Below the pieces are notes generated by a model. The model was not told the origin of the DNA, ran no database searches, and saw only the letters and a list, made by a program, of their open reading frames with translations. The position numbers and the translations under genes are program-made. From WTJY01 sp045105475 (GTDB taxonomy: Bacteria; Chloroflexota; Anaerolineae; Promineifilales; Promineifilaceae), in the NCBI GenBank assembly GCA_045105475.1, contig JBGCDP010000030.1, forward strand, positions 24,258 through 88,257: DNA of 64,000 nt. Reading direction: 5' to 3'. This document shows, piece after piece, positions 17,720 to 26,926 of the stretch (position 1 is the first letter of the stretch; each line of letters opens with the position of its first letter).

Positions 17720-19231
17720 ATGACTACCCAATCTGTTCACCTCGTCTGGTACAAGCGGGATTTACGCATAAGCGACCATGGGCCACTACACAAAGCGGCC
17801 GAATCTGGCCTGCCGGTGCTGCCGCTCTACATCGTTGAACCAGACATGCTTCAAGCACCGACGTTTGATCCCAGCCATTGGGCGTTTATTCGTCAAAGCC
17901 TCATCGCCCTACGTGACAGCTTGGATCGTTTAGGGCAACCGCTTATTGTGCGGATGGGGCATGCCGTGCCGATTCTGCACGGGTTGAGCCAAGAATTCAC
18001 TATCGAAAAAATATGGGCGCATGAAGAAACAACTACTTTGATTGGTTATAACCGTGATGACGATGTACGCGCATGGGCCACGGCCCAATCTATCCCGCTA
18101 GATGAAATGCCGACAAACGGGGTGGTTCGTGGCCTAAGTTTAGATCGGCAGCAATCTTGGAAAAGCATTCGAGAAGACCGGATGCACAAGTGGCCATGGC
18201 CGACGCCTGAAGAGATTAAGCCGGTAATTGGCATTATGCCCGGCAATATTCCAGACCATGATGAGCTAGGAATTGAACGGAATGAGCGGGAGCTACAACC
18301 GGCCGGTGAAAAAGAGGCTGACAAAATTTTAGGCGGATTTTTGCTCTGGCGTGGGAGCAAATACATACAAGAGTCGGCGAGTCCATTGACGGCTCCGGCC
18401 GCATCTTCAAGGATTAGCCCACACTTGGCGTATGGTACGATGTCGATGCGCACGGCGGTTCAAGAAGTTCGGCAGCAGCTTAAAAACTTTAGAGTCATGT
18501 CTCCTCAAGAGAAATATCAAAGAGGTCCGCTGTGGGTCGGCTCGCTGCGCCGTTTTGAAAGCCGCCTGCTATTACGCGATGAGCTGATGCAGCAGATGGA
18601 GTGGGAGCCGACGACTGAAATTACCAACCAGCTTCCTGGATTTGAAGGTGTGCGTGATGACGGCCGTGAGGGATGGCCATCGGCCCTGCTCGAAGCGTGG
18701 AAAACGGGCCGAACTGGGTTTCCGCTAGTTGATGCATCGATGCGCTTTTTAAATCACAGCGGTTGGCTTAACTATCGCATGCGAGCGATGCTCACATCGT
18801 TTGCGGCCAATGACCTTTGGCTAGACTGGCGCAGTTTTTCACCCCATCTGGCAAAAACGTTTATTGATTTTGAGCCTGGGGTGCACTACATGCAGCTGCA
18901 AATGCTAAGCGGAACGTCTGAAAAGAAGGGGTTTCGGGTGTTTGATCCGATCGGTGAAGCAAAACAGCAGGACCCGCAGGGTGAGTTTATTCGCCGCTGG
19001 TTGCCAGAGCTGGCTGGGGTACCAAAGCCGTTTATCTATCAGCCTGAAACGATGTCGGGCGAACAGCAGGCGCAGTTTGGGTGCGTAATCGGCCGGGATT
19101 ATCCGGCCCCAATTATCGACCATGCGGAAGCGGCAGCAAAAGCGAAAGCTCAGGTGAAGGCAATTCGCTCGCCGCATGTTAAAGCGGTTGATTCTGGGTT
19201 AAGTCTGACTGATGGCTCACAAAACAAATAG
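17720..19231 (+). CDS. Cryptochrome/photolyase family protein
   Basis: This 503 aa protein has the N-terminal antenna domain (VHLVWYKRDLRISDHGPL) and the C-terminal FAD domain. TGFPLVDASMRFLNHSGWLN near residue 330 is the characteristic FAD-binding segment, followed by RMRAMLTSF. The usual class I ending is replaced by DFEPGVHYMQLQMLSGTS and a DPQGEFIRRWLPEL block, which marks a distinct bacterial photolyase subgroup. It probably repairs UV photoproducts using light; a light-sensing role is possible. It is coupled to the DUF72 gene. Confidence 0.85.
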   Translation: MTTQSVHLVWYKRDLRISDHGPLHKAAESGLPVLPLYIVEPDMLQAPTFDPSHWAFIRQSLIALRDSLDRLGQPLIVRMGHAVPILHGLSQEFTIEKIWAHEETTTLIGYNRDDDVRAWATAQSIPLDEMPTNGVVRGLSLDRQQSWKSIREDRMHKWPWPTPEEIKPVIGIMPGNIPDHDELGIERNERELQPAGEKEADKILGGFLLWRGSKYIQESASPLTAPAASSRISPHLAYGTMSMRTAVQEVRQQLKNFRVMSPQEKYQRGPLWVGSLRRFESRLLLRDELMQQMEWEPTTEITNQLPGFEGVRDDGREGWPSALLEAWKTGRTGFPLVDASMRFLNHSGWLNYRMRAMLTSFAANDLWLDWRSFSPHLAKTFIDFEPGVHYMQLQMLSGTSEKKGFRVFDPIGEAKQQDPQGEFIRRWLPELAGVPKPFIYQPETMSGEQQAQFGCVIGRDYPAPIIDHAEAAAKAKAQVKAIRSPHVKAVDSGLSLTDGSQNK

Positions 19232-19321
19232 GCTTTCTTTGACACGCCTCAGCCGAAAGAAGACGACAGATGTAGCTCAACTAAATTATTTTCAGGCTAT
19301 GCTAGCTACTTATTCAAGCCT

Positions 19322-20467
19322 TTAAATTTTATCCAATACGTCTGCAAAAACTGCCACCGTCTGCCCGGCCGTCTTTTCCCAAGAGAAATCCTTCACTCGC
19401 TCCGTTCCACGCGCAATCAAATCGTCCCGCAAACTATCTTGGTGCAACGTTGCAATCATAGCCCCACCCATACGACGTACATTTTCAGGGTCTACAGCCA
19501 TCGCCGCATCCCCAACAATTTCTGAAATACCAGGGGCCGTTGTTGATACAACCGGAATCCCACTTGCCATTGCCTCTAACGGAGGTAGACCAAATCCTTC
19601 ATATTTGCTAGGGAAAACAAAGTTTAGTGCCTCACGGTAGATAACCGGCTTATCCGCCTCATCGACGTAACCTAACCAACGCACGTGGTCAGTTAAACCT
19701 AGTTTTTCAATATAAGCAGGATAGTCGATACCACCCGATGTTTCTGGCGTTGGCTTTTTCCCGGCTAGCACAAGCGGGTAATCGCTGCCTAACGCATCGA
19801 TAACATACGTATAGGCAAGCAGCATTGTATGAACGTTTTTGTGTGGACTAAATCCACCCAGATAGAGAGCATAAAAATCAGGCAGGTCGTATTTTTTCTT
19901 AACCGCCATATCGAGCAAGAAGTTTCCTTCTGGCGAAAAATCTGGAGATGGAGCGAGGTAAACGGTGCTGACTTTTTCTTCCGGAATTTCAAGATGCTTC
20001 AAAATATCATCACGACTGGCATTTGAATCGGTCAAGATATGATTGGCTCCACGAGCCGATGCGGAGACAAGCCCGTTATAAAGGCGAGCACTGGCTGAGG
20101 TGTGATAGTCTGGATAAATAAGGGTAATCAGGTCATGAATGGTAACAACGGTGGGGACAGGCGAGCGCAATGGGCTACCCCAGTAAGGAATATGAGCGAG
20201 ATCAGCACCCACTTCACCACAGGCGCGTGGGAAGTTAACCTGCTCAAAAACAACTTTGCCTAAGTTACCTGGCCGCATTCCGACCCGCTTGACTTTGACG
20301 CTGGGGGGAACAGCTTCTGGTTGATCAGCGTCGCTGACGGCTGGAAAAATCAGAGTAAGCTGTAGATCTGAAACCAATCGGTTTAGATGATAGACAAGTT
20401 GGCGCGTATATTGGCCGCTTCCAACATTAGGTTGATTCCAAAAATAGCCGTTGATCGCAATATGCAT
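19322..20467 (-). CDS. GT4 family glycosyltransferase
   Basis: This 381 aa GT-B enzyme starts with IAINGYFWNQPNVGSGQYTR, a glycine-rich donor-fold loop. The C-terminal domain has YLGGFSPHKNVHTML and the nucleotide-sugar site FPSKYEGFGLPPLEAMASG. It probably adds a hexose to a glycolipid or polysaccharide. It is followed on the same strand by nothing, and preceded upstream by a sugar or lipid acyltransferase gene with 88 bases between. TAAAAT (20474-20479, minus strand) lies 6 bases before the ATG, consistent with its own leaderless mRNA. Confidence 0.88.
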   Translation of the reverse strand: MHIAINGYFWNQPNVGSGQYTRQLVYHLNRLVSDLQLTLIFPAVSDADQPEAVPPSVKVKRVGMRPGNLGKVVFEQVNFPRACGEVGADLAHIPYWGSPLRSPVPTVVTIHDLITLIYPDYHTSASARLYNGLVSASARGANHILTDSNASRDDILKHLEIPEEKVSTVYLAPSPDFSPEGNFLLDMAVKKKYDLPDFYALYLGGFSPHKNVHTMLLAYTYVIDALGSDYPLVLAGKKPTPETSGGIDYPAYIEKLGLTDHVRWLGYVDEADKPVIYREALNFVFPSKYEGFGLPPLEAMASGIPVVSTTAPGISEIVGDAAMAVDPENVRRMGGAMIATLHQDSLRDDLIARGTERVKDFSWEKTAGQTVAVFADVLDKI

Positions 20468-20555
20468 AACAGAATTTTACCCGAGGGGCAGGCGGTTGCA
20501 TATCTCCGTTACGTAGGCCTTTTAGGTTTTAGGAACTGATGCAAGCTGACCGGCT

Positions 20556-21089
20556 TTAAAGCTGGCGGACTACTTTTGCTGGAGACCCTACAGCCAAGGA
20601 TCGAGGTGGAATATCTTTTGTGACGATGCTCCCGGCCGCAACCACGCTCCCATCACCAATCGTAATTCCTTTAAGCACAATCACTCGTCCACCTAGCCAA
20701 ACGTTGTCCCCAATAACAATTGGGGCTGAATCTGGTTGCTCGTTACGATGCTCTGGCTCTAAGCGGTGGAAATCATTGTCCATAATCATGCAGTAGGTGC
20801 CTATGTTGCAATCTCGGCCGATTTTGACGTGCTGCATAGCGGCAATCGAAGTACCATAATTGATAAATGTATTCTCTCCAATCTCAAGGGTGCCGTCAGG
20901 CCCTGTCCCCAGCTCTAAGCCACCCATCGTAGCGATAAAGCGGCAACGATCTGCAATGATGATTTTGCCAGCATCATGAATCAATGGTTTTCCATTCAGA
21001 CGAACTTTCCGTCCCAATTGGGTGTTGCGAAGGTAAAAGCGGGCTTGTAAAACGGCTGAAATTTTTGAGAGTGTATCGATGATGTCCAT
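20556..21089 (-). CDS. Hexapeptide-repeat (LbH) acyltransferase
   Basis: This 177 aa protein is a left-handed beta-helix acyltransferase of the WcaF/maltose acetyltransferase type. Hexapeptide turns appear as IGRDCNIGTYCMI, then VIGDNVWLGGRVIVLKG and IGDGSVVAAGSIVTKD. The His in DNDFHRLEPEHR is the likely catalytic residue. It probably acetylates a sugar of a surface glycan together with the GT4 enzyme next to it. The element TGCTAAACT (21096-21104, minus strand) sits 6 bases before the ATG. Confidence 0.85.
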   Translation of the reverse strand: MDIIDTLSKISAVLQARFYLRNTQLGRKVRLNGKPLIHDAGKIIIADRCRFIATMGGLELGTGPDGTLEIGENTFINYGTSIAAMQHVKIGRDCNIGTYCMIMDNDFHRLEPEHRNEQPDSAPIVIGDNVWLGGRVIVLKGITIGDGSVVAAGSIVTKDIPPRSLAVGSPAKVVRQL

Positions 21090-21121
21090 AAATAAAGTTT
21101 AGCACGATTGCCTGAGCAGTC

Positions 21122-21130
21122 AGCTAAAAT
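21122..21130 (+). promoter_or_regulatory. -10 region AGCTAAAAT before the agmatinase-like gene
   Basis: CTAAAAT lies 15 bases before the ATG and no ribosome binding site is visible. With the minus-strand element at 21096-21104 it makes a compact divergent promoter of about 55 bases. Confidence 0.4.
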
Positions 21131-21145
21131 ATGCAAAAAAATTAA

Positions 21146-21976
21146 ATGAGTATAAAGAAGATAATTTCACCCATTGACCTCAAAGCAGGTGACGTCGCAA
21201 TTTTAGGAATTCCGTTTGACGATAATTCATCTTTCATGCGAGGTCCAGCGGGTGGCCCGGCCGAAATTCGTAAGCAGCTACATTGTGGGGCTGCAAATTA
21301 TTATGCTGAGGATGGATTTGATCTTAGAAGCAACCAGATCCATGATATTGGCGACGCTGATTTCCGAGGAGCGGCTGATTGGCTGACAGCCATCGAACAG
21401 TCGGCCGGAGAGGTTCTTGCTAAGGGCGCAAAACTTTTGTCTTTAGGCGGTGACCACTCGATTACGTGGCCACTCATCCGGGCCCATGCCAAGCAGCATC
21501 CTAAGCTAACCATCTTACAAATCGACGCACACCCTGATTTATACGATGAGCTTGATGGTAATCGGCATGCCCATGCTTGTCCGTTTGCGCGCATTATGGA
21601 AGAAGGCTTGGTTGAACGATTGGTACAAATCGGTATTCGAACTCTCAATCAGCACCAGCGAGAGCAAGCGGCTCGATTTGGTGTTGAAATTATTGAAATG
21701 AAAGATTGGAGCCCGGAGAAATTGCCAGTTTTTGACTCTCCCCTTTATCTAACGCTCGACCTAGATGGATTGGACCCAGCTTTTGCCCCAGGCGTTTCAC
21801 ACCATGAGCCTGGCGGATTTTCCACGAGGGAGGTTATCGAAATTATTCAGAACCTGCCGTCTTGCCTTATGGGGGCCGACATTGTTGAACTAAATCCGGT
21901 TCGTGATCCAATTGGCATAACCGCCATGCTTGGCAGCAAGCTACTACGAGAGGTCGCAGCAAAATTAGTAGCGTAA
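21146..21976 (+). CDS. Ureohydrolase, agmatinase/arginase family
   Basis: This 276 aa enzyme carries the dinuclear manganese site of the family: GGDHSITWPL, then DAHPDLYD with HAHAC nearby, and LDLDGLDPAFAPG. It should hydrolyse a guanidino compound to urea and an amine. The loop after the last motif reads VSHHEPGG rather than GTPEPGG, which is seen in some family members, so agmatine is likely but another guanidino substrate is possible. No polyamine gene is adjacent. Confidence 0.85.
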   Translation: MSIKKIISPIDLKAGDVAILGIPFDDNSSFMRGPAGGPAEIRKQLHCGAANYYAEDGFDLRSNQIHDIGDADFRGAADWLTAIEQSAGEVLAKGAKLLSLGGDHSITWPLIRAHAKQHPKLTILQIDAHPDLYDELDGNRHAHACPFARIMEEGLVERLVQIGIRTLNQHQREQAARFGVEIIEMKDWSPEKLPVFDSPLYLTLDLDGLDPAFAPGVSHHEPGGFSTREVIEIIQNLPSCLMGADIVELNPVRDPIGITAMLGSKLLREVAAKLVA

Positions 21977-22015
21977 AAGAGCGGTGACGGCCGCAAAAGT
22001 AGATAGGAAAATTTG

Positions 22016-22024
22016 TGCTATAAT
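22016..22024 (+). promoter_or_regulatory. Extended -10 promoter TGCTATAAT for yebC-ruvCA
   Basis: TGCTATAAT is a near-consensus extended -10. The leader is about 30 bases and has a GGAG ribosome binding site 7 bases before the yebC ATG. No -35 box is evident. Confidence 0.6.
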
Positions 22025-22061
22025 TTTTTGGCTAAAGTAATCTTTAAATTTGGAGTAAGTC

Positions 22062-22805
22062 ATGTCAGGTCATAATAAGTGGTCTTCAATTAAACATCGT
22101 AAAGGGGCTCAAGATGCAAAGCGGGGGAAAATTTTCACCCGCCTTGGAAAAGAAATAACTATCGCGGCTCGTGAAGGCGGTGGCGATCCGGAATTTAATG
22201 CGAGCTTGCGTCTGGCGATTGATCGAGCAAAAATCGCTAATATGCCAAAAGACAATATCGATCGAGCTGTTAAACGTGGAACCGGCGAGTTAGACGGTGG
22301 CGTGCTAGAAGAAATCGTCTATGAAGGCTATGGGCCTCATGGTGTCGGCATTATCATTGAATGTGTCACAGATAACCGAAATCGATCTGTAGCAGAGGTC
22401 CGTAATACGCTCAATAAAAATGGCGGGAATATGGCGAATTCGGGTGCAGTTGCCTGGCAGTTTACGCGGAAAGGCTTCATCTTGGTTGATGGCTATGAAG
22501 ATGAAGATGAGCTTTTCATGTTAGCGGCCGAAGCCGGAGCTGATGACGTTCAGTTCGATGAGGGTTCAGCATCTATTTTCATGGAAATGGAAAACTTTGC
22601 AGCAGTACGCAATGAAATCCAAGAAGCTAAACTAAATATCACTGACGCCAGCCTAATCTATGAAGCGGAAAATACCGTTGATTTAGAAACGAGAGATGCG
22701 GTTCAGGTGATGAAAGTAGTTGAAAAGCTCGAAGATCTAGATGATGTTCAAAATGTCTATTCAGCGCTTGATATTACCGATGATGTCATCGCGGGAATGG
22801 AGTAG
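22062..22805 (+). CDS. yebC: YebC/PmpR family protein
   Basis: This 247 aa protein matches the family from its first residues: MSGHNKWSSIKHRKG, then DAKRGKIFTRLGKEI and YEGYGPHGVGIIIE. YebC proteins act as DNA-binding regulators in some bacteria and as translation factors that relieve ribosome stalling in others. It leads an operon with ruvC and ruvA, a common order. GGAG before the start codon gives a normal ribosome binding site. Confidence 0.95.
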   Translation: MSGHNKWSSIKHRKGAQDAKRGKIFTRLGKEITIAAREGGGDPEFNASLRLAIDRAKIANMPKDNIDRAVKRGTGELDGGVLEEIVYEGYGPHGVGIIIECVTDNRNRSVAEVRNTLNKNGGNMANSGAVAWQFTRKGFILVDGYEDEDELFMLAAEAGADDVQFDEGSASIFMEMENFAAVRNEIQEAKLNITDASLIYEAENTVDLETRDAVQVMKVVEKLEDLDDVQNVYSALDITDDVIAGME

Positions 22806-22861
22806 TTATTTGAGAGGTGATGGATGCTAGCATTACCTCTCACCTTTTAGAGTTCCTTTTT

Positions 22862-23353
22862 ATGCGCATTTTGGGTCTTGATCCTGGAACAGCAACGACG
22901 GGCTATGGCGTTATCGATTTTGATGACGGGATCATGACTCCGGTTGTCTATGGCATCATTTCAACCAAAGCGCATACGCCAATGCCAGAGCGCCTACAAA
23001 TAATTTATCAAGATTTAACTGAGCTACTTGAAGAATATAAGCCGGATTCGGCCGGAATTGAGGAAGTCTTTTTCGGCCGGAATACGACTACGGCTATTAC
23101 AGTTGGGCAAGCCCGTGGAGTCTTATTACTCTGTCTGGCCAATCACAATATTCCAATTGCAGAATATTCTCCTCCCCGCATAAAAGATGCCGTCACTGGC
23201 TATGGCAAAGCGGATAAAAAGCAGGTCCAAATGATGGTACAGAATTTGCTGGACCTTGAGTCAATCCCACGACCTGATGATGCGGCTGATGGTTTAGCCA
23301 TCGCGATTACGCATTATCATTATTCACGGTTTGCAGGGCTGGTAGAAGGGTAA
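22862..23353 (+). CDS. ruvC: Crossover junction endodeoxyribonuclease RuvC
   Basis: This 163 aa protein cuts Holliday junctions. LGLDPGTATTGYGVI holds the first catalytic Asp (D7), GIEEVFFGRN the catalytic Glu, and DAADGLAIAITH the C-terminal Asp pair. I chose the ATG at MRILGLDPG because it gives the family length; the frame is open for 15 more residues upstream. It lies 56 bases after yebC and 18 before ruvA. Confidence 0.95.
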   Translation: MRILGLDPGTATTGYGVIDFDDGIMTPVVYGIISTKAHTPMPERLQIIYQDLTELLEEYKPDSAGIEEVFFGRNTTTAITVGQARGVLLLCLANHNIPIAEYSPPRIKDAVTGYGKADKKQVQMMVQNLLDLESIPRPDDAADGLAIAITHYHYSRFAGLVEG

Positions 23354-23371
23354 GCCGGAAAAGGAAAAACT

Positions 23372-23956
23372 ATGATCGCATCGGTAAGTGGCTCAATTTT
23401 AAAAAGAGGGAAGAACCATGTAGTTGTGAATGTGGGTGGGGTAGGCATGCGGGTCAATACACCCAAAACGGTTCTTGAAAACTTAGGCGGAGTCGGCCGA
23501 GAAATCCTACTTCATACTCATCTAATCGTCCGAGAAACTGAATTATCTCTTTATGGCTTTTTACAAGAGGATGAGCTTGAGCTGTTTGAGATTTTGCTGG
23601 CAGTCAATGGAGTCGGCCCTAAGGTTGCTTTAGCGATTATCTCGACGCTTAGCCCAGAAATGTTAAAAAGTGCGATTTTAAGGGAAGAACCGGCCGCACT
23701 ACAGAGAGTTCCTGGCATTGGGAAAAAGACGGCTCAAAAGATCATGTTTGAACTGCAAAACAAGTTAGACCTGTCTGCCGAATCGGCGATGAGTGCTCCT
23801 CTCGTCAATGATACCGATGCTGAAGTAATCGATTTCCTCACTTCATTAGGCTTCAGTATTATCGAGTCGCAAGGAGCCTTGCAAAAAGTTCCGCGAGATG
23901 TTGATAGTGTAGAAGAAAAAATGCAGTTAGCTTTGCAATACTTAGGCCAAAGCTAG
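23372..23956 (+). CDS. ruvA: Holliday junction branch migration protein RuvA
   Basis: This 194 aa protein has the three RuvA domains: an OB fold (MIASVSGSILKRGKNHVVV), tandem helix-hairpin-helices (VNGVGPKVALAI and VPGIGKKTAQKIM), and a C-terminal RuvB-binding region at about 148-194. RuvA tetramers hold the Holliday junction for RuvB. ruvB does not follow, which separates this operon from the common ruvCAB order. AAGG upstream gives a ribosome binding site. Confidence 0.95.
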   Translation: MIASVSGSILKRGKNHVVVNVGGVGMRVNTPKTVLENLGGVGREILLHTHLIVRETELSLYGFLQEDELELFEILLAVNGVGPKVALAIISTLSPEMLKSAILREEPAALQRVPGIGKKTAQKIMFELQNKLDLSAESAMSAPLVNDTDAEVIDFLTSLGFSIIESQGALQKVPRDVDSVEEKMQLALQYLGQS

Positions 23957-23981
23957 TCACTATAAATTACCGCTTGAAAAC

Positions 23982-24021
23982 AAAAAGGCCCGTACAAGTT
24001 GTAGCTTGTACGGGCCTTTTT
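23982..24021. terminator. Bidirectional terminator between ruvA and the polysaccharide locus
   Basis: Arms 23982-23998 and 24005-24021 form a perfect 17 bp stem with the 6-base loop TTGTAG. The stem begins AAAAAGGCCCG and ends CGGGCCTTTTT, so it works in both directions. It ends both the yebC-ruvCA operon and the minus-strand polysaccharide operon. Confidence 0.95.
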
Positions 24022-24038
24022 CTAAGTGGGCTTAAAGT

Positions 24039-25445
24039 TTAATCGTTCGCAGGAAATTCTTCTATTTCGGTTGGATGTGCTCCGTTCCCATTGCCATTGC
24101 CACCTATCGGCCGAATAGAATAGTCATTGTGATTTCCATTAGAAAAACTAGCGACCGCTTGTTCGCCGGCCGCAGCTGCATTAGCTTCAATTGAATGCTC
24201 ATTCCTTTCAACGTCAATCCACCAAGCACGAATTAATATAATTCCTACCAATAACATTGCAGCCACAATTGAAGCCAGAACAGAGTTAGCCAACAAATTT
24301 TTGGACTCAGCTCGAACAGGTACGATCGCTCGCGAAGCTACCAAGGCCTTTCCACTCATATTATTCTGCTCAATATCAGCTTCAGCTACTTTTAACGCCA
24401 CCGTATCATACGTATCATAAATAAGCTTACGGCGGCTTTCTAGTTCCGCTTCAGCCGTACTCAATTCCTGAATCTGTTGCTGCTTAAAAAGAATGAGTGG
24501 GTCAATACTAGCAATAAGACCCTCAACTTCAGCTTGCTGAAATTTAATTGAAGACTCTAGGATATCAAGCAAAGCTATCCGATCTTCTATAGTTGATTCT
24601 GACAAACTACCAAGACTATCAACCTGTATTTCAATATTTCCAGCTGCGGTACCAAACGCTCGGTTTTGCAAGGCATATAATGACAATTCACTTAGCGTAT
24701 TGGGATCATTTGGTTTTTGCTCAATTTGGTTCCTAATTCCCCTAATGTCATAAAGTAGAACTTCCAAAGATGTGCGCCTATTTACATAAATTTGCTGCAG
24801 GTTTCTATCAGAGTCAAGCTGTGTTTGAATAAGTGAAATTCTGTTTTTAGCTTGAAATTCAACCAGTTCTAGATTAATAGCTTCCCGCTCTTTCTGGGTG
24901 GTGGCAAGCTGAGCTTGGAGAAACTGCTGAGAATCTTCTTCAGAACCTTCAAGAAACAAATTAGCCGATTTGACAAACAGCTGACTCCACTCATTAACAA
25001 CAAGTGCACTCAGTTCTGGTTCGCTAAAATTACCCGACAATTCAATAATTCCAGATTGTGCTTCGGTAGAAGCAGCTAGGTGGCCTTTTAAGTTAAAGTG
25101 GTTTTGAATGTTTTCAGGTAGTGATGGTTGAACTTGCTCAAACAAATTCAGAATGATTTCATCACTGATAGCCAAAGTTGCTAAATCATCATTAAGAAAG
25201 GTGGTCGAAAATCCCTCCGATGTACGAATGCTTGTATCAAATTCAACTTCTAAGCTAGGAGCTGAAACAGAAACCAAAGCAGTTGAAATATAAGAGGTCA
25301 CCTGCAGGGAAAGATAAAAGAATGCCATTGCACCAATAGCAATAGAAATAACAGCAATCCACACCCAGCGATCTAATATGGTTTTTATATAAACTCTTAA
25401 ATCAATGTCATCATTGTAGTGGTAGCTTGTATTTTGATTTTCCAT
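24039..25445 (-). CDS. Wzz-type polysaccharide chain-length determinant
   Basis: This 468 aa protein has a membrane helix at about residues 30-50, a long central coiled-coil region (about 180-370) and a second helix at about 385-405, the topology of Wzz/polysaccharide co-polymerase proteins. The C-terminal 50 residues are cytoplasmic and Asn/Gly-rich; no tyrosine kinase domain or Tyr cluster is present. It probably sets the chain length of the glycan polymerised by the Wzy-like protein. It is the last gene of the locus. Confidence 0.75.
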   Translation of the reverse strand: MENQNTSYHYNDDIDLRVYIKTILDRWVWIAVISIAIGAMAFFYLSLQVTSYISTALVSVSAPSLEVEFDTSIRTSEGFSTTFLNDDLATLAISDEIILNLFEQVQPSLPENIQNHFNLKGHLAASTEAQSGIIELSGNFSEPELSALVVNEWSQLFVKSANLFLEGSEEDSQQFLQAQLATTQKEREAINLELVEFQAKNRISLIQTQLDSDRNLQQIYVNRRTSLEVLLYDIRGIRNQIEQKPNDPNTLSELSLYALQNRAFGTAAGNIEIQVDSLGSLSESTIEDRIALLDILESSIKFQQAEVEGLIASIDPLILFKQQQIQELSTAEAELESRRKLIYDTYDTVALKVAEADIEQNNMSGKALVASRAIVPVRAESKNLLANSVLASIVAAMLLVGIILIRAWWIDVERNEHSIEANAAAAGEQAVASFSNGNHNDYSIRPIGGNGNGNGAHPTEIEEFPAND

Positions 25446-25499
25446 GGCGCTTCACGAAAGTGACACTAAAATAGCCATCACTTAAATTGTAATTTGGAG

Positions 25500-25520
25500 A
25501 ACAATTATACCATGTTTTTC
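25500..25520 (-). promoter_or_regulatory. Internal promoter with CATGGTATAAT
   Basis: On the minus strand CATGGTATAATTG contains an extended -10 (TGGTATAAT), about 60 bases before the Wzz-like gene. A very similar CATGGTATAAAC stands before the dehydratase gene near 28998, so the end of the locus may have its own promoters. Confidence 0.4.
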
Positions 25521-25562
25521 ACGCCCACTTTAGATTATTAAAATCACAATACCAATGGCTAC

Positions 25563-26894
25563 TTATGCACGAGAATAAGTAGCTTTATCTTTATAGAGGG
25601 CCGCTGTTACGGCAAGCAAAAGCCAAAACACAAAACTAGGCACTGCACCTAGAGCAATTGCATCTGCTAATCCATACACAAGGCTGGCTAAAAATGCACC
25701 AGCTACACCAGCTACCGCCATCTTATGATTCTCATCGTGGTGGCTAAAGCTCCAGCATTTAACCAAAAATACAAACGTAAGCATCAAGATTCCAACATAA
25801 AAAATCAGCCCCGGAATCCCAAGGTCAAGCGCAACCTGCAAAAATTGATTGTGAGCATGGGCAATATCAACATCTTGTGGAACTAGAAACATTGGGTAAA
25901 CAGTATGTACAACCTCTCGAAATGTATTTATTCCCATCCCTGTAACGGGGAAGTCGTAAATACCGTCAAGCGCCCTCGACCAAATTTCAGCCCGCACACT
26001 TAAGGTTGTATTGCCACTCACATCATTATCTGATTCGCCGGTAAAAGGCTCAACAAGATCAACCAAAACAGGTTGTAGCCCGCTTGACTCATCCAAAAAC
26101 AAAATAACTAATAAGCTAAGAGCAAGAATCCCAACCCCTGAAAGTATTATTTTGCTTCTGCCATTTTCATTCATTAACCAGATAATCAACCCGCTGGCAA
26201 GAATAACACCTCCCAATGCAGACCGAGAAGATGCTAGGAATAAAACGGTCATCATTGGTAATAAAGGCGCAAGAAACAGTGTCATTAAAAAATATCGCTG
26301 ATTTTTATTGTCAAATTTTAGCGAGCTATTCTGTTGAAAAAAAGCTATGGCAAAACCAAAACTGATAGGAATGCACCAGGCTAATATGCCGCCGATCTCA
26401 TTTGGATTAATTTTGGCTAGTTCGCTTGCACTAGGGATATTAGATAGTGCTGAATAGATCAAACTACCTGCTGGTAATCGCAAACTAATTACCGGGTTAA
26501 ACAAGGCAACAAGACTTGTAGCAAAACCCAGAATACAGATAAAGCTCAGAAGCCAATATTTATTTAGTGCTTTCAAGTTCAAACTACTTTGAAGACTCCA
26601 AAACAAAAATATTCCCCAAATCAAAGTAGATGCTTTTCTCAGACTAAAAGGAATGCTATAAGTGATGCTTAGACTAACTAGCACAGTAGTGAGTAGGCCA
26701 ATTAAAAGAGGGTTATAGGGTGTCTGAGGCAGTATTGGTTCGCCGCGCCACAATCTCACTAGGAATGGTAGCAGGAGGAGGGCGAGAAGATAGCTCCGGG
26801 AAGGAGTAACCGCAACAACAAGCGGATACAATAAGCACAGAATCAACCATTCTGCATGAACAAGCCAGTCGCTTGCGTTCAGCTTACTTCGCAT
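25563..26894 (-). CDS. O-antigen ligase family membrane protein
   Basis: This 443 aa protein has about eleven membrane segments. The large outer loop near residues 310-350 holds GMGINTFREVVH and AHAHNQFLQVALDLGIPGL, the Wzy_C/WaaL signature with conserved His and Arg. It either ligates finished glycan to an acceptor or polymerises repeat units. A second such protein is encoded at 39544-40740. The ATG at 26894 is preferred over an upstream TTG. No CGGCCG site occurs in this gene, unlike its housekeeping neighbours. Confidence 0.75.
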   Translation of the reverse strand: MRSKLNASDWLVHAEWLILCLLYPLVVAVTPSRSYLLALLLLPFLVRLWRGEPILPQTPYNPLLIGLLTTVLVSLSITYSIPFSLRKASTLIWGIFLFWSLQSSLNLKALNKYWLLSFICILGFATSLVALFNPVISLRLPAGSLIYSALSNIPSASELAKINPNEIGGILAWCIPISFGFAIAFFQQNSSLKFDNKNQRYFLMTLFLAPLLPMMTVLFLASSRSALGGVILASGLIIWLMNENGRSKIILSGVGILALSLLVILFLDESSGLQPVLVDLVEPFTGESDNDVSGNTTLSVRAEIWSRALDGIYDFPVTGMGINTFREVVHTVYPMFLVPQDVDIAHAHNQFLQVALDLGIPGLIFYVGILMLTFVFLVKCWSFSHHDENHKMAVAGVAGAFLASLVYGLADAIALGAVPSFVFWLLLAVTAALYKDKATYSRA

Positions 26895-26926
26895 TAAGTT
26901 CAAAGACTATATCATGCAGCCTACAG

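Noticed and set aside
24039..25445. Wzc-type tyrosine kinase
   Set aside because: The chain ends soon after the second membrane helix, with no Walker motifs or Tyr cluster. It is only the Wzz part.
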